Source: Elusimicrobiota bacterium (GTDB lineage: Bacteria > Elusimicrobiota > Elusimicrobia > UBA1565 > UBA9628). From it: a DNA stretch of 6,870 nt. The position numbers and the translations under genes were made by a program. Positions 1 to 5,301 of this stretch are shown here, in pieces (positions within the stretch are counted from its first letter, which is position 1; each line of letters begins with the position of its first letter). The notes beneath the pieces are model-generated. The model made no database searches. It was not told the origin of the DNA and was given only the letters and a program-made list of their open reading frames with translations. Where the stretch lies: positions 1 through 6,870 of the forward strand of contig JAGWMT010000174.1 of the NCBI GenBank assembly GCA_028871595.1. Direction: 5' to 3'.

Positions 1-1583
1 CGGCCCGGGTACAGCCGCTCCATGGCGTTCTGCACCGCGCGCTCGCTGCCCGTGTCCAGGTTCGAGGTGGCCTCGTCCAAAATGAGGAGCTTCGGATCCT
101 TCAGCACCGCGCGCGCGATGGCCAGGCGCTGGCGCTGGCCGCCGGACAGGCGCGTGCCGCGGTCGCCCAGCGGTGTATCTAAACCAAGCTTCATGGAAGC
201 GACGAAGTCCGACGCGTCCGCGACGTGTAATGCCGCTTGGACCTGTTCTCGGGACGCTCCCGGACGGCCCACGGCGACATTCCCCATCACGGTATCATTG
301 AAGAGGATGGTTTCTTGAGACACGAGTCCGAGGTGCTCGCGCAGGTTATGCGACGACATCTCGCGCAGATCGATTCCGTCGATCGTGATGCGCCCTTCCG
401 TCGGATCGAAGAGGCGCAATAACAGATGAACGAAAGTGGTCTTCCCGGATCCAGACGGTCCGGCGAGCGCCACGACTTCGCCGGGTTTTATGTTTAACGA
501 CACGTCGTGTAAGGCCCACGTCTCCCGGCCGGGGTAACGGAATGACACGTGTTCAAATACGATCCCTTCTTTCAATGGAGGGAACGCCTTCGGCGTTTTG
601 GGCTCGACGACGGAAGGGACCTCGTCGAGTACGGAAAAAATACGTTCCGCCGATGCCAGCCCTAATTGCAACGTGGCGTTCATCTGGGCGAGATTCTTGA
701 TCGGACCGTACGCCATGAAAAAACATCCCAGGAAGACCGAGAACTGTCCGGGCGTCATCGTGCCCGCGCCGATTTGTTTTCCGCCGAGATACACGATGGA
801 GGCGATGATCAACGAACCGAGGAACTCCATGAGCGGCCCGGACAAGGCCGTGGCACGGAAATATCTCATCATCTGGTGGAAGAACTCGTCGTTTTCCTTC
901 CTGAATTTGGCGATCGAACCTTCTTCAAAATTAAAGGACTTCACGACGAGCATGCCTTGGAGGCTTTCCTGGAAGCGATGGTAGATCTCCCCCATCACTT
1001 CCTGCCCGCGCCGTCCCGCGGAGCGGAGTTTCCGCCCCAGAACGCCCAAGACTCCGCCCGCCATGGGGATGGCGATGAGCGCGATGGCGGCGAATTTTGG
1101 GTTCGTGTACACCATCACGGCCAGCATCACGATGATCGTTAAAGAGTCCCGAATCGCGTACAGCGGCGCGAACTGAAGCGCGGACTGCAGCGCCGTCATG
1201 TCGTTGGTGAGCTTGCTCATCACCTCGCCGCCCTTCGACTTCCAGAAGAAGTCCATGGACAGCGCGTGCAGGTGGGTGAAGAGGTCCTCGCGGATCTCCT
1301 GCGTGATCTTCTGCCCCAGCCAGCTCATCAGGTAGGCCAAGGTGTACTTGAAGACCAGCATCAGGAAGAAGATTCCCGGAATCAGCAGGGCCACTTCCAT
1401 CAGCTTCGCCGGGTCGGCGTTCGTGGAGCCGAAGAGGCTGCTGGTGACCGGGTCCAGGACCTTGACCATGGCGCCGTTGAGCGCGGCCACCACGACCATC
1501 ACCAGGCAGGCCTGGATCAGGCGCGCGCGGTGAGGCTTGACGTACGCGACGATGCGCCGGATCGAGGCGCGGTCGGTGCTCAC
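1..1583 (-). CDS. MsbA-type ABC exporter (fused permease and ATPase), 3' end cut by window edge
   Basis: A half-transporter that, by family, dimerises in the inner membrane and exports lipids or hydrophobic compounds using ATP. 527 codons are visible; family members run about 570-600, so roughly 50 C-terminal residues, including the H-loop His, lie outside the window. Residues about 1-320 form the transmembrane domain, with hydrophobic segments near 22-42, 62-85, 140-185 (two) and 250-300 (two). The ATPase domain shows Walker A GPSGSGKTT (375-383, Lys381), the LSGGQ signature (479-483), Walker B LLILDE (Asp503, catalytic Glu504) and D-loop SNLD (507-510). The GTG start is chosen because its bases overlap the upstream aminotransferase stop (GTGA), the classic coupled arrangement; no strong Shine-Dalgarno sequence precedes it. 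Codon use is patchy: TTA and other AT-ending codons cluster in the middle of the gene. MsbA-like is a family assignment; the substrate cannot be read from sequence. Confidence 0.93.
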   Translation of the reverse strand, partial: MSTDRASIRRIVAYVKPHRARLIQACLVMVVVAALNGAMVKVLDPVTSSLFGSTNADPAKLMEVALLIPGIFFLMLVFKYTLAYLMSWLGQKITQEIREDLFTHLHALSMDFFWKSKGGEVMSKLTNDMTALQSALQFAPLYAIRDSLTIIVMLAVMVYTNPKFAAIALIAIPMAGGVLGVLGRKLRSAGRRGQEVMGEIYHRFQESLQGMLVVKSFNFEEGSIAKFRKENDEFFHQMMRYFRATALSGPLMEFLGSLIIASIVYLGGKQIGAGTMTPGQFSVFLGCFFMAYGPIKNLAQMNATLQLGLASAERIFSVLDEVPSVVEPKTPKAFPPLKEGIVFEHVSFRYPGRETWALHDVSLNIKPGEVVALAGPSGSGKTTFVHLLLRLFDPTEGRITIDGIDLREMSSHNLREHLGLVSQETILFNDTVMGNVAVGRPGASREQVQAALHVADASDFVASMKLGLDTPLGDRGTRLSGGQRQRLAIARAVLKDPKLLILDEATSNLDTGSERAVQNAMERLYPG

Positions 1584-2764
1584 CGCGCGGCCGTCGCCGC
1601 CAGCTTGGGCAGGGTCGCGCGGATGGAGGCCAGCGCCGTCTCGATGTTGGCGATGGAGTTCGCGTAGGAAAAACGAAGATAGCCCTCGCCGTAAGAGCCG
1701 AACGACGTTCCGGGCAGGCACGCGACGCCGGCTTCGTCGAGCAAGGCGTCGGCGAGGACCTTCGAGGTCAGGCCCGTCGCTTTGATATTGGGAAATACGT
1801 AGAACGACGCCGACGGGGTGAGGCAGGAAATCCCGGGGATGGAGTTCAGCCCTTTGACGATGACGTCGCGACGTTTTTTGAATTCGGCGACCATATTCGT
1901 CACCGCGTCCTGCGGTCCATTTAAGGCCTCGATCGCCGCGATCTGCGCGAAGGACGCCACGCACGAGTGGTCGTTGGTGGCGAGTTTCGCGATCGCGTCG
2001 ATCAGCCATTTCGGGCCCACGCCGTAGCCCAGCCGCCAGCCCGTCATCGCCCACGTCTTGGAGAAGCCGTCCAGCAGGATGCAGCGTTCCTTCATGCCGG
2101 GCAGGCTCATGATCGAGCGGTGCGTCCCCCCGTACAGCACGCGCGAGTAGATCTCGTCGGTCAGCACCATCGCGTCCGGGAATTTCCCGAGGGCGGCGGC
2201 GACGCGGTCCATGGTGGCGTCGGCCATCACCCCGCCGGTGGGATTCGCCGGAGAGTTCAGGATGACGAGCTTCGTCTTCGGCGTCAGCAGGCGCTCGAAC
2301 TCCGCCGGGTCGAAGTCGAAGCCGTTCTCCTCGCGGATGGGCAGGGGCACCGCCTTGCCGCCGGCGTAGTTGATCATGGACTCGTAGATCGGGAAGCCGG
2401 GGTTGGGGTAGATGACCTCGTCGCCCGCGTCGAGCAGCGCCAGGATCGTGAAAAAGATGATCGGCTTGCCGCCGGGGACGATGACCGTCTCCTCCGGGGC
2501 CGCGGCGAAGCCGCGCGTCTTGGAGACGTATTCGGCCACGGCCTTGCGCGTCTGCGGCAGGCCCGCCGACGGTCCGTAGTGGGTCCAGCCCTCGTCCAGG
2601 GCCTTCTTCGCCGCGTCGCGGATGTTGACCGGGGTGTCGAAGTCGGGCTCGCCGATCTCCAGATGGACGATCTTGCGGCCCCGCGCCTCCAGGGCGCGGG
2701 CGCGGACCAGCACTTCGAAAGCGGTTTCGGTTCCCAGGCGGGAATAGCTTTGCGCGAGTTTCAT
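1580..2764 (-). CDS. PLP-dependent class I/II aminotransferase (aspartate aminotransferase-like)
   Basis: A fold-type I aminotransferase of 394 residues, the usual family length, expected in the cytoplasm and transferring an amino group between an amino acid and a 2-oxo acid. Visible motifs in order: substrate-side IGEPDFDTP (37-45), YGPSAGLP (63-70), the cofactor Asn in SPANPTGG (Asn174), Asp203 and Tyr206 in TDEIYSRV, the Schiff-base lysine in GFSKTWAMTGWRLGY (Lys236) with phosphate-binding Arg244, and the carboxylate-binding Arg364 in LRFSYA. All catalytic residues are present, so it should be active. The closest general group is the aspartate/alanine/aromatic aminotransferase I-gamma type; substrate preference is not decided by these motifs. 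The ATG start at 2764 lies 9 bp after the thioesterase stop and its own stop overlaps the ABC exporter start, so it is the middle gene of a three-gene operon. A lower-GC patch with a TTA codon lies at about 1660-1960. Confidence 0.95.
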   Translation of the reverse strand: MKLAQSYSRLGTETAFEVLVRARALEARGRKIVHLEIGEPDFDTPVNIRDAAKKALDEGWTHYGPSAGLPQTRKAVAEYVSKTRGFAAAPEETVIVPGGKPIIFFTILALLDAGDEVIYPNPGFPIYESMINYAGGKAVPLPIREENGFDFDPAEFERLLTPKTKLVILNSPANPTGGVMADATMDRVAAALGKFPDAMVLTDEIYSRVLYGGTHRSIMSLPGMKERCILLDGFSKTWAMTGWRLGYGVGPKWLIDAIAKLATNDHSCVASFAQIAAIEALNGPQDAVTNMVAEFKKRRDVIVKGLNSIPGISCLTPSASFYVFPNIKATGLTSKVLADALLDEAGVACLPGTSFGSYGEGYLRFSYANSIANIETALASIRATLPKLAATAAR

Positions 2765-2773
2765 GAGTTGATT

Positions 2774-3283
2774 TTAGCTTTTCTCCGGGGATTTGGACGC
2801 CGCCCGGCCGAAGATGCGGCGCTGCTGCGCGTCGTCGAGCTCCATGAAGCGGCCGTGAGCGGCGGCATACACCGTCCCGTCCTCTCCGGTCAATTCCCCG
2901 GCGAGGTCGATCAGACGTCGCCGGCTGGCGACGATGCGGGTCACCACCAGAAGGCGGGACTCCAGCGGGACGCCCTTGCGGAACTCGGTGGTCAGTCGCG
3001 CGGTCATGCAGCGTCGTCCCGCCAACCATGCGGCGGCTCCCAAGGTCTCGTCCAACGCCGTGAGGATGGCTCCGCCGTGCACCAGCCCCGGGGCGCCCTC
3101 GGACAGCGGGCCGAATTCGGCCGTCGCCGCCAAACCTCCATCCGGACGCCGGTAATAATGGAGAACGATGCGCCCCTCGCTGGAGGTCATCCCGGCGAAC
3201 GCGCCGCGCGCCTCCGCGAACGGGAAGGGCTGAACGGGCGTCCAATCGGCTTCGGGCCAGCGCGCCATTCCTGTTTCTAGCAT
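2774..3283 (-). CDS. Hotdog-fold thioesterase, PaaI/4HBT type
   Basis: A 169-residue single-domain protein with the hotdog signature GLVHGGAILTALDETLG (66-82): a His-Gly-Gly turn (69-71) followed by the long helix carrying Asp78 and Glu79. This is the pattern of PaaI-like acyl-CoA thioesterases, which hydrolyse acyl-CoA (often aromatic or medium-chain) to the free acid and CoA and usually work as tetramers. The central strands follow as TARLTTEFRKGVPLES (94-109) and a C-terminal YAAAHGRFMEL (139-149). The charged tail after about 150 (DDAQQRRIFGRAASKSPEKS) looks disordered. The first gene of the minus-strand operon, it ends 9 bp before the aminotransferase. The start is uncertain: ATG at 3283 gives the longest form; a second ATG at 3268 (residue 6) is possible, and neither has a well-spaced Shine-Dalgarno sequence. 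The acyl substrate is unknown. Confidence 0.9.
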   Translation of the reverse strand: MLETGMARWPEADWTPVQPFPFAEARGAFAGMTSSEGRIVLHYYRRPDGGLAATAEFGPLSEGAPGLVHGGAILTALDETLGAAAWLAGRRCMTARLTTEFRKGVPLESRLLVVTRIVASRRRLIDLAGELTGEDGTVYAAAHGRFMELDDAQQRRIFGRAASKSPEKS

Positions 3284-3315
3284 TTGACCCGCCGGACGGG
3301 CTATAATGGCCCGCG
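3284..3315 (+). promoter_or_regulatory. Divergent intergenic promoter with perfect TATAAT close to the 3316 start
   Basis: This 32-bp gap separates the divergent thioesterase and the 3316 gene. A perfect TATAAT lies at 3302-3307, and the ATG at 3316 begins 8 bases after it, so transcription would start at or within a few bases of the start codon. A TTGACC sequence at 3284-3289 resembles a -35 box but the spacer is only 12 bp, too short for normal sigma70 use, so the -35 is unresolved. Read on the other strand, the same AT-rich core gives only a weak CATTAT or TATAGC -10 for the thioesterase. There is also a small CCCG/CGGG inverted repeat at 3288-3300. Inferred from sequence only. Confidence 0.45.
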
Positions 3316-3774
3316 ATGAGCTTCGAGAAAGCGGCCGAGCAGGACGGACGCGAGGTGTGGCTGGCCGTGCTGGCCGCGCCGGAGGAGGCCGCCGGCTGGG
3401 CGGGCACCGCGAAGCCGCGCGGCGGCGTGCTGGCCTACCTGGACGGCTGGGACGATGTCCATCTGACGCGTTTCTGCGCCGAGATCCTGAAGCTGCATCC
3501 GTCGGAGATGGCGTTCGGCGGGGCGGCGGCCGGGGAGGCGCGCACGGCCTTGGCGCGCCTGGCGCCGGACCTGCCGTCCACCGTGCGCAGCGACGAGCCG
3601 CTGGACGAGTCGGTGTGGTACATGTTCTTCGCCAGCTACGAGCCCGATCCCGCCACGCGCCGCCAGCCGCCGCTGATCGTGGCCTTCCGCGCGGGCGACC
3701 CGCGCGTGGGCGAGTTCAAGATTCTCGCCGCCCGCTTCGCGGCCGCGATGAACGACGTCTTGGATCGGGAGTAG
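3316..3774 (+). CDS. Hypothetical protein, 152 aa, family not recognised
   Basis: I do not recognise this protein. It is a 152-residue, probably cytoplasmic protein without signal peptide or membrane segment. It is rich in Ala and acidic residues. Notable stretches are a DGWDDVHLTRFCAEILKLHPSEMAF region (44-68), an aromatic core VWYMFFASYEPDP (99-111), and PLIVAFRAGDPRVGEFKILAARFAAAMNDVL (119-149), which looks like a strand followed by an amphipathic helix. It is preferred over the overlapping frame at 3306-3821 because its composition is protein-like while the other is a Gly/Arg/Ala-rich shadow. The start is well bounded: an in-frame TAA at 3304-3306 leaves ATG 3316 as the first ATG. No Shine-Dalgarno sequence precedes it and TATAAT lies 8 bp upstream, so a leaderless mRNA is plausible. 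It is convergent with the kinase-like gene and appears to be a single-gene unit. Confidence 0.75.
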   Translation: MSFEKAAEQDGREVWLAVLAAPEEAAGWAGTAKPRGGVLAYLDGWDDVHLTRFCAEILKLHPSEMAFGGAAAGEARTALARLAPDLPSTVRSDEPLDESVWYMFFASYEPDPATRRQPPLIVAFRAGDPRVGEFKILAARFAAAMNDVLDRE

Positions 3775-3783
3775 CCGCTACTC
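3769..3783. repeat. Small inverted repeat spanning the 3316 gene stop codon
   Basis: GAGTAG (3769-3774) and CTACTC (3778-3783) are perfect 6-bp inverted arms with a 3-base loop, and the TAG stop of the 3316 gene lies in the left arm. No U-tract follows, so it is a poor intrinsic terminator by itself. It could be a weak 3' hairpin or chance. Confidence 0.3.
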
Positions 3784-3961
3784 GGGCAGGGTTCGGGTTC
3801 TTCGCGCCGCCCCGGTTGTAGAACTCGACGACTCTTTTCAGCGTCTTCTCCGAGTCGGCCTTGGGGACGTCGTAGCGGCCCAGATCGGGCTTCTTCGCCT
3901 TCAGGCCGACGCCCAGATTGTGAAAGTCGGAATCGGAGAAGTTGAAGCCGTCGTGGCAGAT
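3783..3961 (-). pseudogene. Relic of a di-haem cytochrome c peroxidase (MauG/CcpA family), C-terminal haem domain
   Basis: This is the only coding-like content in the 227-bp gap between the 3316 gene and the kinase-like gene. The minus-strand translation reads CHDGFNFSDSDFHNLGVG, then KKPDLGRYDV, then RVVEFYNRGGAKNPN. These match, in order, the second-haem region and C terminus of bacterial cytochrome c peroxidases, periplasmic enzymes that reduce hydrogen peroxide (established family pattern, recalled rather than searched). Defects: only the Cys-His half of CxxCH remains (the first Cys position is Asn); the conserved block FKTPTLRN...PYMHDGS between DSEK and TLKRVVEF is missing, with the junction near 3842-3850; the first haem domain (over 200 residues) is absent; there is no start codon nearby. 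A one-base insertion in the CCC run at 3789-3791 may explain the lost frame: removing one C would give N-L-P-E before a stop. It encodes about 57 of the usual 320-350 residues and is surely non-functional. Confidence 0.75.
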
Positions 3962-3994
3962 TAAGTTTATAATATGATCTAAGGAGCGTCGATG
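3961..3994 (+). promoter_or_regulatory. AT-rich island with TATAAT, AAGGAG and ATG in order
   Basis: The 22 bases at 3961-3982 are very AT-rich against a high-GC background. On the plus strand they hold TATAAT (3968-3973), then AAGGAG (3981-3986), and ATG (3992-3994) five bases later. No well-spaced -35 is seen; TTGAAG at 3942-3947 gives a 20-bp spacer. The ATG opens only a 17-codon frame (stop 4043-4045), antisense to the 3' end of the kinase-like gene. It may be a promoter left over from rearrangement at the peroxidase relic, the start of an antisense or small RNA, or chance. Confidence 0.3.
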
Positions 3995-4001
3995 GCCCGG
4001 G

Positions 4002-5207
4002 TCAGCGCGGACCGCGGGTGGCGGATCCCAAGGGAAGGAGGATGACGAACTCGCAGGACCGCCCCAATCCCAGCGCCTCGACCGTTCCGCCGAACGGTTC
4101 CAGGAGGCGCCGTTGGGCCACCGGCGAGGGCGGCGCGGCATCCTCCCCGCCGTCGAAGCGGAGGCGGATGCGGACCTCGTCTGCCTCCTTCGCCGCGGAC
4201 ACGAGGAGGAGGCTTTCCGGGTCGGCGCGCTCCACGGCGATCTCCAACAGTTCCAACAGGGCCTGCTGAAGATGGGGCGTCGCGACCGGGACCGCCGGAA
4301 GATCCTCCGCCAGGTCGCTGTCCAGGCGCAGGCGGCGCGGGCGCAGCCGGAACTCGATGAGGGTCAGAACCTGCTTGATCGCCGGAGTCACGTCGCAAGC
4401 GCGGACCTCCTCGTCGCCGCGCTTGAGGACGCGCAGCATGTCGGAGCCCAAACGGCTCAGCGCCCGGGCGGCCTCGGCGATGCCCCGCGCGTCCTCCGCC
4501 TGCTGGCTGTCTTCGCCCAGCGTCTCGGTCAGGAGCTCCGCGCGGCCCAGGATCAAGGTCATGCGCGCGTTCAGATCGTACACCAAGCCGGCCATGAAGC
4601 GATTCATTCCTCCGGCGGATTCCAGCCGCTCGCTCTCCGCGCGCTCCAATTCCGCGGCCAAGCGCCCCAGTTCGGACCGGGCGGCGGCCAGTTCGACGCG
4701 GGCGTGGCGCTCGCGGAAGGCGTTCTGCGCGGTCACGCTGGCGGATACCGCCAGGACCGCCAGCTTGATGACGAGTTCCGCGAAGGTCCACTGCAAGGGC
4801 TCGGCCTGTGCGTCGAGATACAGGTAAAGAGAGGCCAGGAACGCCGCTGAGGCGGCGGTCGCGAAGACCACGTGCCGAATCGACAGATAGAGGCAGGCGG
4901 TGAAGATCGGGATCAGGTACATCGGCCAGAAAGGCGAGTTCGCACCGCCCGACAGATAGACCAGAAGCGTGACCAAGAGGGTGTTGACGGCCATCGACAC
5001 CATCGGGACATACCAGGTCTCGCCGCGGCGGCGCAGGACCACGTGATAGGCGAGATTGAAGGCCAATAGTCCGGTGAAGGCCCACAAGAAATGACGCGAG
5101 TAGTCGGGATTGTCGCGCAGGAGGACGGCCACCGCGGCCATGCATACCGAGAAGGCGATCTCCTGATGGCGGAAGGCGGTTTCGCCGGCGCGGGACGCGG
5201 CGCTCAT
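4002..5207 (-). CDS. Membrane sensor histidine kinase-like protein, probably a pseudokinase
   Basis: A 401-residue protein laid out like a membrane sensor kinase. About six hydrophobic segments lie at 16-31, 40-58, 66-86, 94-112, 113-132 and 143-160, with no large periplasmic sensor domain. A coiled-coil-like linker (164-198) leads to a two-helix dimerisation region (about 200-265) and an ATPase-like domain (about 270-396). The dimerisation helix LVYDLNARMTLILGRAELL aligns with family patterns such as LAHDLNNLLTVILGNAELL, placing Tyr210 where the phospho-acceptor His belongs. In the N-box LQQALLELLEIAVERA, Ile323 replaces the metal-binding Asn. The G1 box is reduced to DGGED (352-356), and no clear G2 follows before GGTVEALGLGRSCEFVILLPL. 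The frame is intact and codon use normal, which argues for a conserved non-kinase role (binding partner, phosphatase or allosteric regulator) over simple decay. No response regulator is in the window. It is divergent from the aldehyde dehydrogenase. The ATG lacks a Shine-Dalgarno sequence. Confidence 0.85.
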   Translation of the reverse strand: MSAASRAGETAFRHQEIAFSVCMAAVAVLLRDNPDYSRHFLWAFTGLLAFNLAYHVVLRRRGETWYVPMVSMAVNTLLVTLLVYLSGGANSPFWPMYLIPIFTACLYLSIRHVVFATAASAAFLASLYLYLDAQAEPLQWTFAELVIKLAVLAVSASVTAQNAFRERHARVELAAARSELGRLAAELERAESERLESAGGMNRFMAGLVYDLNARMTLILGRAELLTETLGEDSQQAEDARGIAEAARALSRLGSDMLRVLKRGDEEVRACDVTPAIKQVLTLIEFRLRPRRLRLDSDLAEDLPAVPVATPHLQQALLELLEIAVERADPESLLLVSAAKEADEVRIRLRFDGGEDAAPPSPVAQRRLLEPFGGTVEALGLGRSCEFVILLPLGSATRGPR

Positions 5208-5242
5208 GGGCGGAGTTTAACCGTGGACCGCGCCGTTGTCAA
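5208..5242 (-). promoter_or_regulatory. Candidate sigma70-type promoter of the kinase-like gene
   Basis: On the minus strand a perfect TTGACA (5242-5237) is followed by a 17-bp spacer and TAAACT (5219-5214, four of six matches to TATAAT). The start codon of the kinase-like gene begins six bases after the -10 box, so the transcript would be leaderless or nearly so, which agrees with the lack of a Shine-Dalgarno sequence. Its -35 overlaps that of the opposing dehydrogenase promoter. Confidence 0.6.
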
Positions 5243-5264
5243 GGACTCGCGGAATTGGTAGAAA
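5236..5264 (+). promoter_or_regulatory. Candidate sigma70-type promoter of the aldehyde dehydrogenase operon
   Basis: TTGTCA (5236-5241, five of six matches to the -35 consensus) is followed by a 17-bp spacer and TAGAAA (5259-5264, four of six to the -10 consensus). Transcription would begin near 5271, giving a leader of about 30 bases that includes the ribosome binding site. The -35 shares six bases with the oppositely oriented TTGACA of the kinase-like gene. Confidence 0.5.
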
Positions 5265-5269
5265 TTGGT
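5253..5269 (+). repeat. Direct repeat AATTGGT with 10-bp period over the dehydrogenase -10 box
   Basis: AATTGGT occurs at 5253-5259 and again at 5263-5269, exactly one helical turn apart, flanking and overlapping the candidate -10 box at 5259-5264. Direct repeats on one DNA face in this place are typical of operators for a transcription factor that blocks or recruits polymerase. Function is inferred; no regulator gene is adjacent. Confidence 0.4.
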
Positions 5270-5290
5270 GCCGTCCGTCGGAGACCATTC

Positions 5291-5298
5291 GAGGTGAG
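5291..5298 (+). promoter_or_regulatory. Ribosome binding site deciding the dehydrogenase start
   Basis: GAGGTGAG lies just upstream of the ATG at 5302, with GAGGTG ending five bases before it. This supports ATG 5302 over the in-frame TTG at 5236, which would fall inside the promoter -35 box. It is the only strong Shine-Dalgarno sequence in front of a gene start in the window. Confidence 0.7.
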
Positions 5299-5301
5299 AC
5301 C

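Noticed and set aside
1967..3280. Open frame of 437 codons on the plus strand opposite the aminotransferase and thioesterase
   Set aside because: It crosses two well-supported minus-strand genes and its translation is low-complexity Arg/Gly/His/Gln-rich; a shadow from high GC.
3769..3800. Intrinsic terminator after the 3316 gene
   Set aside because: The 6-bp stem with a 3-base loop has no following U-tract and includes the stop codon, so it is listed only as a small inverted repeat.
3306..3821. Open frame of 171 codons overlapping the 3316 gene in a different frame
   Set aside because: Its translation is a Gly/Arg/Ala-rich string typical of a shifted frame, while the 3316 frame has balanced composition and a hydrophobic core.
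3979..5145. Open frame of 388 codons on the minus strand in another frame of the kinase-like gene
   Set aside because: Arg/Gly/Pro-rich translation without membrane segments; the 401-residue frame has the recognisable kinase layout.
5236..5301. N-terminal extension of the aldehyde dehydrogenase from a TTG at 5236
   Set aside because: The TTG lies in the candidate -35 box, the extension lacks ALDH-like sequence, and ATG 5302 has a proper ribosome binding site.
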